Assembly (NCBI GenBank): GCA_017745075.1
Contig: JAGIAD010000001.1
Coordinates: 434,001 to 498,000 of the forward strand
Length of the DNA stretch: 64,000 nucleotides
Direction: 5' to 3'
Origin: Sphingobacteriaceae bacterium
GTDB lineage: Bacteria; Bacteroidota; Bacteroidia; Sphingobacteriales; Sphingobacteriaceae
In this document: in pieces, positions 27,497 through 37,574 of the stretch
How the letters are laid out: every line of letters begins with the position of its first letter
How positions within the stretch are numbered: the stretch's first letter is position 1
The notes under the pieces: model-generated
What the model saw: only the letters and a program-made list of their open reading frames with translations
What the model was told of the DNA's origin: nothing
Databases searched by the model: none
Program-made: the position numbers and the translations under genes

Positions 27497-30400
27497 ATGA
27501 AAAAACTTTTACTATTATCCCTATTATTTCTCATAACGAGCAGGCTACTGGCGCAGGTAACGCTCACTACTTCTCCTTATGTAGAAAATTTCGATGGAAT
27601 TGGAACTGCATTACCCGATGGCTTTACACTTCGGACTACTGCCACCACAACCAGTTTAGGTGTTGTTGCAACATACATCAATACACCAGGTAGTACCACA
27701 GCGTGGAATTCTACCGGAGGTACATTCAAAAATTTCGCTTCTGGCTCCATTGGCCTGACTGCTGCAACAGCAGCACAAACTGCAGCAACCAATAGAGCAC
27801 TCGGAATCAGGCAGGTAGCTGCATCAGATAGTGGTGTGGGTTTCGCCTTTCAGTTAAGCAATACTACAGGAAAAACAGCTTTCAAATTATCTTTTGACCT
27901 TCAATCGCTAGATGCGAGTTCGCCAAGAACAACCACATGGCGGGTTGATTATGGATTTGGGGCTTCTCCAACCGTTTTTACATCTGCAACCACTACTGGC
28001 ATTTTAACTACAGGAGGATCTACTAATGGGATAAACACCATAAATGCCGATTTCGGTACTGCTTTAGACAACAATGTTGGTCCGGTTTGGATCAGGATTG
28101 TAGCCATAGGTGCCACCACAGGATCTGGCAACAGACCTTCAACGGCTATAGATAATTTTAGTCTATCCTTTACTTCTGGTGGGGGGCCATCTACGCCTGC
28201 ACTAACTGCATCTCCAACCAGTTTGGCATTCGGCAACCAAAGTTTAGCAACAAATTCTACTGCACAGAGCTTCACCCTGAGCGGCAGCAATACCACAGCA
28301 AATACCAATGTTAGCACAACTTTACCTTTTACAGTATCTAAAGACAATAACATTTTTAGTACGGCTATTGCCTATAGCGTGGCCGAGGTTTCAGCTTCGC
28401 CAACGGTTTATGTACGTTATAGTCCAACAGTTGCTGGTCCATCAGCAAGCAATGTACAAATTACCAGTACCGGAGCGACCAATGTAAATGTTGCCCTTAG
28501 CGGTACGGGTGTAGCGGGCGACATTACCCCTCCTGTAACCGCAGCAACTTATCCCAAAACCACAACAGTTACCACTACCTCAGTCGATTTTGTAAACAAC
28601 ATTAACGAGGCAGGTACCACCTATTATGTTTTAGCCCTATCAGGAGGCACCGCGCCAAGCCCTGCACAGGTGAAAGCCGCACAGGATGGAACGGGAGCTG
28701 CAGCCTTAAAATCGGGCTCGTTTACGAATACGGCAAATACCGATGCGGGCACCTCAGTAACAGGATTGAATATAGGTACAGCTTACACCCTATATGTAGT
28801 TGCGCAGGATAATGCCGGCAATTTACAAACCACAGTGGCTGCCGTTGATGCCACAACAGCTAATCCTCCTTTGGTGAGCGCACCTGTAATCATCAGCCAG
28901 TATTATGAAGGCTCCTCGGTAAACAAATGGATCGAATTAACCAATTTGAGCAACGCCCCGATCAATACCGCCTCACCACAGTTAAAATTAGCTTTATATA
29001 ATATCTCTGGCGATGCAGGCAATATCAACATCACAGGCGCCCCTTCACAAACTGTAAATTTAAACTTTACCATCCCCGCCCATGGTTCAGTACTTTTGGG
29101 CAATACGGGTAATGGTACCGAAGTTCCTTATTTAACCCCTGCCAATGCCATTTTAAACAGCAATACGGTAATCAATTTTAATGGTAACGACGGCGTAGCC
29201 CTTTTAGATGCCAACAACAATATTATCGATGCTTTTGGTCAGGGCATTAACGCTAAAGATGTTTCTTATGTAAGGAGTTTGAATGTAACCGCACCAAGCC
29301 CTACCTATATAGACAACGATTGGACCAGAACACCCCTGGCTACCGTTCAGAATGCCATTGACGACGACGATGCCAACAGGTTGGGTGTACATTTCCCACC
29401 CAACTTACCTGCCTGCACAGCACCAACCAGTCCTGCAACTGCATTAACTTTTAGCGCTGTAACCACGGGTAGCATCACTGCGACTTTCAACAAATCAGCG
29501 GATGCCAATGAATACCTGATTATCAGAAGCTTAAATACCACTTTAAGCGCACTACCGGTTGATGGTACCGCTTATACCATTGGTTCTTCTTTGGGCGGGG
29601 GTACAATAATCAATAAAATTGTAAGTAATACCTTTACCGATAATAATTTAAACAGTTCTACTACTTACAGTTATTTTGTTGTTCCGTTAAACAACCTTTC
29701 TTGTACAGGCGGACCGAAATATTTAACTACGAATATTCTAACTGCTTCACAAACTACCAAAACCTTGCTGCCTTGTGCCACTCCAGCCGCACAGCCTACA
29801 GGGTTTACCATTACTTCTTCTAACTACAATTTTATTCAGGCATCTTTCACAGCCGCAAGCGCAGCCGACGAATATCTTGTTATAATGAGTACCAGCAATA
29901 CCTTAACCGCAGCACCGGTTAACCAGACAGTTTATAACGTTGGCGATATGCTGGGTGGTGGTATTGTAGTAAAAAGGGGAACAGGGACCTCATTTGTCAG
30001 GAATGGCCTAACCCAAAACACCAATTATTACTTTTTCACCTATGCGATAAACAGTGCGTGTAGCGGTGGCCCTTTGTATTTAACTACGCAGCCCCTTTTA
30101 GGAAACTTTAAAACGGGTATCCTTGATGTAAACAAACTCAATTTCTATTATGGTAACCTGCACAGCCACAGCAGTTATTCTGACGGAAATAAAGACGATT
30201 TAACCAAAAAACCGGAAGATGACTATGCTTTTGCCAAAACGGCCATGAACCTCGATTTCCTGGGTATATCAGAGCATAACCATACTCAGGCCGGCATGTC
30301 ATTAGCCAACTGGCAACCCGGTATTATTGCAGCTAAAAATGCAACTACCTCTACTTTCGTTGCTTTGCACGGCATGGAATGGGGCGTAATTAGTGGTGGC

Positions 30401-33283
30401 GGACACGTAATTGTATACGGTATTGATTCATTGATCGGCTGGGAGCCTGGCGAAAACCAGATTTATGTACCAAAAAGCACTTATACAGGCCCTGCAGGCT
30501 TGTTCAGGATCATTAACCGTCATGGTTTAAATGCCGTAGCTACTCTGGCTCACCCTAACACAACAGATTTTAACAATATCTCAGCCACTTACGATTTAAG
30601 TGCCGATAGTGCCATTGTAGGTGCGGCTCTGGAGAGTGGCCCTGCATTTTCGACCAATGTTACCTATTCTGATCCTGCCAGCTCAATGAGTTATTTAAGT
30701 TATTATAACCGGATGCTGGCTAAAGGATACCATCTCGGTGCAACCATCGATCATGATAACCACAACATGACCTTTGGCAAGCATACCCGTTCGAGGTTGG
30801 TGGTCATGGCTCCCGCCCTTACCGAGAACGATTTATTGGATGCCATTAAAAAGATGCGCTTTTATGCCTCACAAGATTCTGCAGCTAAAATTGTTTTTAC
30901 CATTAATAATCAACCCGTTGGCAGTATATTCAAAACTGCCGGTGCACCGCAGATCTCAGTAAGTTCAATTACCACCAGCCCTATAACCAGCATTAAAATT
31001 TTATACGGTACACCAGGCAGTGGTATTAATCCGGTAGAATTAACCAATAGTACAACGGCAAGTTTAACCTATACCGATAATGCCTTGGCCAACCTGGCCA
31101 CAGGTTATTATTATGCCGATATTGTGGAAGCAGATGGAAGCAGGATCATTACTTCACCTATCTGGTACACCAGAGATGATGCAACCGTTAAAAAAGACCA
31201 GAATATTACCTTTGCCTCAACGCGCAGCGCAACCTATGGCGATCCTGATCTTGCAGCAGGTGCCACCAGCGATAATGCCACCATCAATATTACCTATACC
31301 AGCAGCGACACCAATATTGCCACCATCATCAATAACGATATCCATATTGTAAAAGCGGGTACGGTAACCATTACGGCCAATCAAGCGGGCGATACTTTCT
31401 TTAATCCAGCGGTAGCCAAACAACAGGTGTTAACCATTGCCCCTAAAGTGATTACGGTAACCGCTGATGCGAAGACGAAGGTTGAAGGAACTGCAGATCC
31501 TGCATTAAGTTATACTTCTGCCCCGGCCCTTGTGGGTACAGATGCCTTTACCGGCACTTTAATGCGTGTAGCAGGTGAAACCGCCGGCGATTATGCCATC
31601 CAACAGGGAACATTGGCTTTAAGCAGCAATTATACACTGAGCTATAATCCTGCCAACCTGCGTATTTATCCTAAACCAGTTGCTGCGTTAAGTGGCAATA
31701 TTTCTGTTCCGGTAAATACCACATCGCCGGTAATTACTTTTACCGCAACGGCAGGTAATGCACCTTTTACCTTTACCTATAACATTAACGGAGCGGCGCC
31801 TCAAACCTTAACATCGGCAACCGCCACGACAACACTTAGTGTACCAACCAATACTGTGGGTACTTTTGTTTATACCGTTACCAGCATAACCGATGCTTAC
31901 AGTACGCAGGTGCAGAATATTTCTACCACTGTTAAAATTAACCCTATCCCTGTGGCCAGCATTTCCGGTACAACTGCACTATGTTTAAACGGTTCTGCAC
32001 CAACAGTTACTTTTACAGGCAGCAATGGTACCGGCCCTTATGTGTTTACTTACAACATTAACGGCGGGGCAAACCAAACGGTTAGCACCACGGGCACCAA
32101 TACAACCGCTACGGTAATTGCACCATCTAACATTGCCGGAACTTTTAACTACAACCTCATCAGTGTATCTGATGTAAATGCAGGTCAAAACCAATCCGGA
32201 ACTGCCGTTATTACGGTTAGGGCACTTGCTACCGCAACCATATCGGGTTCTACCGCCGTTCCTAATTTAGCTACGGCCCCTAACATTACCTTTACGGGTG
32301 CAAACGGAACGGCACCTTATACCTTTACCTATAACATTAATGGTGGCAGCAACCGTACCATAACCTCTACAGGAAATACGGCAACAGTAGCAGCACCAAC
32401 TAACGTGGTAGGTACCTTTGTGTACAACCTGGTGAGCGTGACCGATGTAAACTGTGGTCAGGCCCAAACCGGTTCGGCAACTGTAATTATCCGTCCTTTA
32501 CCTGTAGCCACAATAGCGGGTAGTACTGCCGTATGTAACTTTGCTCCGTCGCCAAACATTACCTTTACCGGCTCGGCAGGTACAGGCCCTTATACTTTCA
32601 CTTATACCCTTAACGGTGGCAGTAACCGTACCGTAAGCACGGGTGCAGGCTCAAATACAGCCACAGTGAGTGTACCAACGGGCACAACAGGCACCTTTAC
32701 CTATGCTTTGGTTAGCGTAGCCGATAGCTATGCCAGCCAGGCGCAAACCGGAACTGCAGCCGTAACTGTAAATGCCTTACCGGTAGTGTCGATCAGCAGC
32801 AATAAAGGTACATCCATCTCTAAAGGCGAAGCCCTTGTTTTAACCGCAACGGGTGGTACACAATACAACTGGTCGGGGGCCGAAATCATTGGCGCGCAAA
32901 CAAGCGCAGCAGTAACCATCAGGCCAAAACAGAGCGGTACCTATAAAGTAACCGTTACCAATGCCAGTAGTTGTGTAAGTGAGCAAAGCATTGCCATTAC
33001 TGTAACTGAAGATTACAAACTCGAAGCCAGTACCGTAGTTACGCCTAACGGCGATGGTTACAACGATAAGTTCATCATCAAAAACATCGATTATTACCCG
33101 AATAATACACTGAAGATTTTTGATAAAACCGGGCGCATCCTGTACACCAAACACACTTATGCCAACGATTGGGATGGTACCATAAACGGCAGTCCGCTCG
33201 CCGAAGGCACCTATTACTACATCATCGACCTGGGAACAGGCATTGGCACTTTTAAAGGTTTTATCAATATCATTAGAGACTAA
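27497..33283 (+). CDS. Giant secreted multidomain protein with PHP phosphoesterase domain and T9SS type-B C-terminal domain
   Basis: A 1928-residue protein. It has a signal peptide (1-19, ending LLAQ), an N-terminal beta domain, a choice-of-anchor-D-like domain (about 230-345), a fibronectin-like stretch and a lamin-tail-like domain (about 462-590). Two fibronectin-like segments lead to a PHP-type metal hydrolase domain (about 880-1150), with metal-ligand candidates His889/His891 in LHSHSSYSDG, Glu926-His927 in SEHNH and Asp1085-His1086 in DHDNH. An MBG-like domain (about 1315-1390) and four 90-residue beta repeats follow. The last 90 residues (TPNGDGYNDKF, WDGTINGSPLAEGTYYY) are a gliding-motility/CHU_C sorting domain for type IX secretion. 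The gene beside it encodes a PorP/SprF partner. The enzyme's substrate is unknown. Confidence 0.9.
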   Translation: MKKLLLLSLLFLITSRLLAQVTLTTSPYVENFDGIGTALPDGFTLRTTATTTSLGVVATYINTPGSTTAWNSTGGTFKNFASGSIGLTAATAAQTAATNRALGIRQVAASDSGVGFAFQLSNTTGKTAFKLSFDLQSLDASSPRTTTWRVDYGFGASPTVFTSATTTGILTTGGSTNGINTINADFGTALDNNVGPVWIRIVAIGATTGSGNRPSTAIDNFSLSFTSGGGPSTPALTASPTSLAFGNQSLATNSTAQSFTLSGSNTTANTNVSTTLPFTVSKDNNIFSTAIAYSVAEVSASPTVYVRYSPTVAGPSASNVQITSTGATNVNVALSGTGVAGDITPPVTAATYPKTTTVTTTSVDFVNNINEAGTTYYVLALSGGTAPSPAQVKAAQDGTGAAALKSGSFTNTANTDAGTSVTGLNIGTAYTLYVVAQDNAGNLQTTVAAVDATTANPPLVSAPVIISQYYEGSSVNKWIELTNLSNAPINTASPQLKLALYNISGDAGNINITGAPSQTVNLNFTIPAHGSVLLGNTGNGTEVPYLTPANAILNSNTVINFNGNDGVALLDANNNIIDAFGQGINAKDVSYVRSLNVTAPSPTYIDNDWTRTPLATVQNAIDDDDANRLGVHFPPNLPACTAPTSPATALTFSAVTTGSITATFNKSADANEYLIIRSLNTTLSALPVDGTAYTIGSSLGGGTIINKIVSNTFTDNNLNSSTTYSYFVVPLNNLSCTGGPKYLTTNILTASQTTKTLLPCATPAAQPTGFTITSSNYNFIQASFTAASAADEYLVIMSTSNTLTAAPVNQTVYNVGDMLGGGIVVKRGTGTSFVRNGLTQNTNYYFFTYAINSACSGGPLYLTTQPLLGNFKTGILDVNKLNFYYGNLHSHSSYSDGNKDDLTKKPEDDYAFAKTAMNLDFLGISEHNHTQAGMSLANWQPGIIAAKNATTSTFVALHGMEWGVISGGGHVIVYGIDSLIGWEPGENQIYVPKSTYTGPAGLFRIINRHGLNAVATLAHPNTTDFNNISATYDLSADSAIVGAALESGPAFSTNVTYSDPASSMSYLSYYNRMLAKGYHLGATIDHDNHNMTFGKHTRSRLVVMAPALTENDLLDAIKKMRFYASQDSAAKIVFTINNQPVGSIFKTAGAPQISVSSITTSPITSIKILYGTPGSGINPVELTNSTTASLTYTDNALANLATGYYYADIVEADGSRIITSPIWYTRDDATVKKDQNITFASTRSATYGDPDLAAGATSDNATINITYTSSDTNIATIINNDIHIVKAGTVTITANQAGDTFFNPAVAKQQVLTIAPKVITVTADAKTKVEGTADPALSYTSAPALVGTDAFTGTLMRVAGETAGDYAIQQGTLALSSNYTLSYNPANLRIYPKPVAALSGNISVPVNTTSPVITFTATAGNAPFTFTYNINGAAPQTLTSATATTTLSVPTNTVGTFVYTVTSITDAYSTQVQNISTTVKINPIPVASISGTTALCLNGSAPTVTFTGSNGTGPYVFTYNINGGANQTVSTTGTNTTATVIAPSNIAGTFNYNLISVSDVNAGQNQSGTAVITVRALATATISGSTAVPNLATAPNITFTGANGTAPYTFTYNINGGSNRTITSTGNTATVAAPTNVVGTFVYNLVSVTDVNCGQAQTGSATVIIRPLPVATIAGSTAVCNFAPSPNITFTGSAGTGPYTFTYTLNGGSNRTVSTGAGSNTATVSVPTGTTGTFTYALVSVADSYASQAQTGTAAVTVNALPVVSISSNKGTSISKGEALVLTATGGTQYNWSGAEIIGAQTSAAVTIRPKQSGTYKVTVTNASSCVSEQSIAITVTEDYKLEASTVVTPNGDGYNDKFIIKNIDYYPNNTLKIFDKTGRILYTKHTYANDWDGTINGSPLAEGTYYYIIDLGTGIGTFKGFINIIRD
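31676..32780 (+). repeat. Four in-gene tandem repeats of about 275 bp
   Basis: Units begin near 31676, 31951, 32227 and 32500. They encode beta repeats such as PVATIAGSTAV, NITFTGSAGTGPYTFTY, LNGGSNRTV and GTFTYALVSV. The DNA is similar enough for recombination to change copy number. Confidence 0.8.
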
Positions 33284-33291
33284 TTACAGAC

Positions 33292-34212
33292 ATGAAAGCA
33301 ATCATTAAAAACATAAAGCAAATAAGTCGCGTAACGTTTCTATTTGCAGCAGGATTATCCTTTATTCAAAGTGCAAAGGCCCAGCTTCTGCCTTTAAATG
33401 CCCAATATTTCCAGAACCGCTACCTGGTTAACCCCTCAATGGCTGGTATTAACGAAGGTTTTAACATCAATGGCAGTTTCCGCAAGCAGTGGTCTAACAT
33501 TCCCGGTGCACCGCTTACGCAAAGCGTTACGCTCGATCAGCAGGTAAACAAGGTGGGCTGGGGTGTAAATTTCTACAACGAAAAATCGGGCGGAATACAG
33601 CGCACCAAAGCCGTAGGTACCTTTGCCTATCACCTGCCGCTGAGCAATAACGACCAACAACTGAACTTCGGGATCTCTTTCGGTGCCAGCCAGGACAGGC
33701 TCGATTTAAGCAGTGTAAAAAACAGCGACATCAATGACCCTTCTATTGCCCGCTTTAACGACAGGGGTTATTACCTCGATGGCGATTTCGGGGTATCGTA
33801 TACTTCGAAAAACTTAAGCATAGAAGGTGCCGTGCCCAATATGCGCTCGGTATTCCGGAAAGACGATTTAAACTTTGCCGATAAACCTACTTTTTACTCG
33901 GCAGTGAGTTATAAGTTTAACCTGGGCTCGGGTATGGATGCCGTGAGCCTGGAGCCGAAAGGTGTGTTCAGGGGCATTAAAAACTACAAAAATTTATGGG
34001 ATGCCGGCTTAAACGCCAACTTTGCCAACGATAAGCTGTACCTGATGGCCATGTACCACAATACGCAGAATGCTACTGTAGGTTTAGGCCTGAACTACAA
34101 ATCTACCTTGTATTTTATGGCTTATTATAACACGGCTACTTCGGCCATCAGCGGTTATGCCGGCGGCGATTTTGAAGTGAATGTACGCGTAAATATCGGC
34201 AGGAAACCATAA
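33292..34212 (+). CDS. PorP/SprF-family type IX secretion outer-membrane protein
   Basis: A 306-residue outer-membrane beta-barrel of the PorP/SprF family. It has a signal peptide (ending AKAQ) and then the family block NRYLVNPSMAGINEGFNING and the WGVNFYNEKSGG region. In Flavobacterium-type T9SS, SprF-like proteins are encoded directly after proteins with a type-B C-terminal domain and are needed for their export or anchoring. The gene starts 8 bases after the giant protein's stop, which fits that pairing. Confidence 0.93.
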   Translation: MKAIIKNIKQISRVTFLFAAGLSFIQSAKAQLLPLNAQYFQNRYLVNPSMAGINEGFNINGSFRKQWSNIPGAPLTQSVTLDQQVNKVGWGVNFYNEKSGGIQRTKAVGTFAYHLPLSNNDQQLNFGISFGASQDRLDLSSVKNSDINDPSIARFNDRGYYLDGDFGVSYTSKNLSIEGAVPNMRSVFRKDDLNFADKPTFYSAVSYKFNLGSGMDAVSLEPKGVFRGIKNYKNLWDAGLNANFANDKLYLMAMYHNTQNATVGLGLNYKSTLYFMAYYNTATSAISGYAGGDFEVNVRVNIGRKP

Positions 34213-34257
34213 GGCACCAGGCTGAACAGATTCTGAAACAAGTTCAGAATGACGATT

Positions 34258-34293
34258 AAACAGCCGTAGATCGAAAGATCTGCGGCTGTTTTT
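34258..34293 (+). terminator. Terminator after the T9SS pair
   Basis: AAACAGCCG-type and CGGCTGTTT arms enclose an AGATC/GATCT stem with a GAAA loop, with T-rich sequence after it. Confidence 0.8.
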
Positions 34294-35015
34294 ATTGAGA
34301 TTTTGTCATCCTGAGCGAAGCGAAGGATCTTTACTACCTTAAGCCCCTACCAGCACCTTTCCCCTCAAAGGGAAAGGCCTAAAGACAAATTACTGCACCC
34401 TGCAGTATGCTCCCTGCTATTTGCTCCCTGCTATCCGGCCTGGGAAATGATGGAAGGAGAAAACGTTAAAGCTTTTGCACACCCTTTCAACCTAATACTG
34501 CACAGAGGCAGCACACCCTCCCCGATCCTTCATCGGGGCTTGTGCTGACGACCTAAAAGCTTTGACGAATTTATCCAACATCAGTTCCAAGCCTTTCAGT
34601 TATGCCTTGGTGTTTGTTATTTTCAATGGCAGGCATGCTTTCGCTGCGCTCAGGTTTGTTACTTTTGGATCAAGCCAACCTGCTAAGCAAGCTTGAAGAC
34701 CAATAAAACCATAAACAACCACTGAAAAAAGAAAGAGCCCCTCGGTGGCGGTGGACCTGTACCGATTTTTCATTGGTAGCCGAGACAAGACAGTGCCAGA
34801 GGGAAGAAAACCTTTAATGTCATTCTGAACGTAGTGAAGAATCTTTCAATAAAAAGATCCTTCGTTCCTCAGGATGACACAAACTATTAAGAGATGCTGA
34901 TCCCGATTCATCGGGATCAGCATGACGATAAGAGGAAGAGTTGCACAACAGGCTTCTCTGCACCATGCTATCTGCTCCCTGCTATCCGGCCTATGAGATT
35001 TTCGCAGGAAAAAGC

Positions 35016-35131
35016 ACGGAAATCTTTGCACTTCTCAATCACAACACCACAGCCCAAGGCAGGATCAAAGCGGGAGCGTTGGCACAAAGCCAGGGTAAGA
35101 GCCTCGATGCTGCCGCAATAAAGATTTCCGT
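35016..35131. repeat. Palindrome P, copy with perfect 12-bp arms
   Basis: ACGGAAATCTTT (35016-35027) is the exact reverse complement of AAAGATTTCCGT (35120-35131), enclosing about 92 bases. Identical arms occur at 35686-35697 and 35790-35801. The arm sequence differs in the copies of block B but remains paired. Confidence 0.85.
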
Positions 35132-35218
35132 AGGTTTTTACAAGAATTGCGAAGCAATCTTTTATACCTATAAAAACAACATTATCACATAAAAAACGCT
35201 CCAAGCCTTGATTTTTGG

Positions 35219-35244
35219 TTACCTTTTTATCAAGAAAAAGGTAA
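35219..35244. repeat. Y hairpin, variant arms
   Basis: TTACCTTTTT and AAAAAGGTAA flank an ATCAAG loop. The sister hairpin at 35840-35865 has TTACTTTTGG/CCAAAAGTAA with the same loop, so both arms changed together. Confidence 0.85.
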
Positions 35245-35377
35245 GAGCCCCTCGGCGGCGGTGGACCTGTACCGATTTTTCATCGGTAGCCGAGGCAAGC
35301 CCGAGCCAGAGGGAAGAAAAACCTTAATGTCATTCTAAACGTCGTGAAAAATCTTTCAATAAAAAGATCCTTCGTTC

Positions 35378-35532
35378 CTACCATTGACAGTCCCTATAGA
35401 AGAATCGTCATTTCAACTGGAGCCTGCCGATTTTTCATCGGTAGCGAAATGGAGAAATCTATATTGACAGATTTAGCTTCGCTGAGCACTTACGTGGTTC
35501 TCGACTCTATTGCACTCCGCTCGAAATGACGA
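35378..35532. repeat. MITE-like element, copy 2
   Basis: It begins CTACCATTGACAG and ends CTCGAAATGACGA, 155 bp against 154 bp for the copy at 15783, with most substitutions in the middle. Confidence 0.75.
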
Positions 35533-35839
35533 TCGTATTATAGCGAGCACCTTAAACCCCTATCCACCTATCGGCAGCTTTCCGCTGAAAGGGAAAGGCC
35601 TAAAGACAAATTACTGCACCCTGCAATATGCAACATGCTATCGGCATCATGCTATCCGGCCTAGGAGATTTTCGCAGGAAAAAGCACGGAAATCTTTGCA
35701 CTTCCCAGTCACAACACCACAGCCCAAGGCAGGATCAAAGCGGGAGCGTTAGGGCAAAGCCAGGGTAAGAGCCTCGATGCTGCCGCAATAAAGATTTCCG
35801 TAGGTTTTTACAAGAAAGGCTCCAAGCCTTGATCTTTTG

Positions 35840-35865
35840 TTACTTTTGGATCAAGCCAAAAGTAA
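35840..35865. repeat. Y hairpin, standard arms
   Basis: TTACTTTTGG and CCAAAAGTAA flank the ATCAAG loop. The same hairpin is at 54453-54478. Confidence 0.85.
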
Positions 35866-36313
35866 GAGCCCCCTCGGCGGCGGTGAGCCGAAGCAAGACA
35901 GCGCGAAGGATCCAAGCCTTGATTTATGCCCCTGTTATTTTCATTGGTGGGCATGCTTTCGCTACGCTCAGGTTTGTTTCTTTTGGGCCAAGCCAACCTG
36001 CGAAGCAAGCTTGAAGACCAATAAAACCATAAACAACCACTGAAAAAAGTAAGAAGCCTGTCCGGCTAAGACTAATAAAACACCCCGTCCTGCGGACACC
36101 CCTCTGAAAGAGGGGAATTACATATCGCACAAGACCATTAATTAAATGTCATTTATATTTATTTTTATACAATAAAAATTACCCCTCAGGATGACAGAAA
36201 TACTTAAACAACACCAACCAAAGTATTAAGATCCTCGCTGCGCAGGAATAACGGATTGGCCAAAATCGCACCAAACCTTCCCTTATCCCCTCCATTTTCA
36301 CTACTTTTACCCT

Positions 36314-37480
36314 ATGGCCAAAACCATCAACCTCGAAATATTCAAAAGATTTTTCCGTGCAGAGCAAACCGGCGGCGTGCTCCTGTTAGTCTGCGTAGCC
36401 ATCTCGCTGTTCATTGCCAACAGTGAGGCTAAAGACGGCTTCATCCGGTTTCTCGAAACCAAACTCGGCTTCGGCCCCGTTAACTACAGCATTTTAGCTT
36501 GGATTAACGATGCCTTAATGGCTATATTTTTCCTCCTCGTAGGCCTCGAAATCAAACGCGAACTCATAGAGGGCGAACTCTCCTCGCTTAAAAGTGCAGC
36601 CTTACCCGTAATTGCCGCCCTTGGTGGCATGCTGGTACCCGCTTTAATTTATAGCCTGTTGAATCAAGGCACGGAAACTGCCAGTGGCTGGGGCATCCCT
36701 ATGGCTACCGATATTGCCTTTGCACTGGCCATTATTGCCATGCTCGGTAAAAACGTACCGCCCAGTTTAAAAATTTTCCTGGCCGCACTGGCCATTGTCG
36801 ACGATCTGGGTGCCATTTTAGTCATTGCCATTTTCTACACCAGCCAGATCCATTTCGAATACCTGGCCATGGCTGGAGGCATTTTGCTGCTGCTCGCCCT
36901 CATGAATTATTTCGGGGTAAAGCGACTCATCTTTTACCTCCTCCCCGGTGTGTTGCTCTGGTATTGCATCCACCACTCGGGCATCCATGCCACCATTGCA
37001 GGGGTATTACTGGCTTTCACCATTCCCACTAACGAAACCGATATCGAATCGCCTCTAGAAAAACTGGAGCATGCGTTAACCACACCGGTTAACTACCTCA
37101 TTATGCCGGTTTTCGCACTGGCCAATACCAATATCACTTTTCAAAAAGAAATGCTTACCGGGCTGGTTTCTCCTTTAGGCCTCGGTATTATCATCGGTTT
37201 ATTTGCAGGCAAAACCATTGGCGTTACACTCTTTAGCTGGCTGGCCGTAAAACTCAAATGGGCCGATTTACCTACCGGCGCCGGCTGGAAACATATCCTC
37301 GGCCTGGGTATGCTGGCCGGTATCGGCTTTACGATGTCTATTTTTATTGCCCTGCTTTCTTTTAGCGAGGCCATGCATATTGCAGAAGCGAAGTTTGCGA
37401 TTTTGACGGCATCAGTTTTATCGGGAGTGGTAGGGTATGTGTTTTTGAGGGTGGTTAAAGCTAATCAAGGTACAATTTAA
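36314..37480 (+). CDS. nhaA: Na+/H+ antiporter NhaA
   Basis: A 388-residue inner-membrane antiporter that exports Na+ in exchange for protons and supports pH and salt tolerance. About eleven or twelve membrane segments are visible. Asp133 (PMATDIAFAL) and the Asp163-Asp164 pair (LAIVDDLGAILV) fall at the same numbers as in the Escherichia coli protein. The C-terminal GIGFTMSIFIALLSF block is also typical. It is a single gene between repeat block A and the defence island. Confidence 0.96.
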   Translation: MAKTINLEIFKRFFRAEQTGGVLLLVCVAISLFIANSEAKDGFIRFLETKLGFGPVNYSILAWINDALMAIFFLLVGLEIKRELIEGELSSLKSAALPVIAALGGMLVPALIYSLLNQGTETASGWGIPMATDIAFALAIIAMLGKNVPPSLKIFLAALAIVDDLGAILVIAIFYTSQIHFEYLAMAGGILLLLALMNYFGVKRLIFYLLPGVLLWYCIHHSGIHATIAGVLLAFTIPTNETDIESPLEKLEHALTTPVNYLIMPVFALANTNITFQKEMLTGLVSPLGLGIIIGLFAGKTIGVTLFSWLAVKLKWADLPTGAGWKHILGLGMLAGIGFTMSIFIALLSFSEAMHIAEAKFAILTASVLSGVVGYVFLRVVKANQGTI

Positions 37481-37574
37481 CCATATAAGCCACCGAAGAC
37501 ACATTAGAAACTTAAGTGTTCTTATCTGTATGAAATGGTGTAGAATTAAAAATGACCTTACCTACCTCAAATGG

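Larger units (their letters stand above)
34300..36180. repeat. Repeat block A: array of composite palindromic elements, no genes
   Basis: About 1.9 kb without a supported gene. It contains three copies of the arm-and-loop palindrome P (arms 34464-34476/34555-34567, 35016-35027/35120-35131, 35686-35697/35790-35801). Two Y hairpins (35219-35244 and 35840-35865) and two long Y variants (about 34597-34742 and 35925-36060) are present. It also has GTCATTCTGAACG-type palindromes near 34818-34880 and a MITE-like element. The short open frames here are made of repeat sequence. Confidence 0.8.

Noticed and set aside
31676..32780. Regularly spaced repeats resembling an array
   Set aside because: They are 275-bp coding repeats inside the secreted protein, not CRISPR repeats; no short repeat-spacer array exists in the window.
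34600..36130. Numerous 60-80-codon open frames on both strands in block A
   Set aside because: All coincide with the palindromic repeats, and reading frame is not kept between copies.
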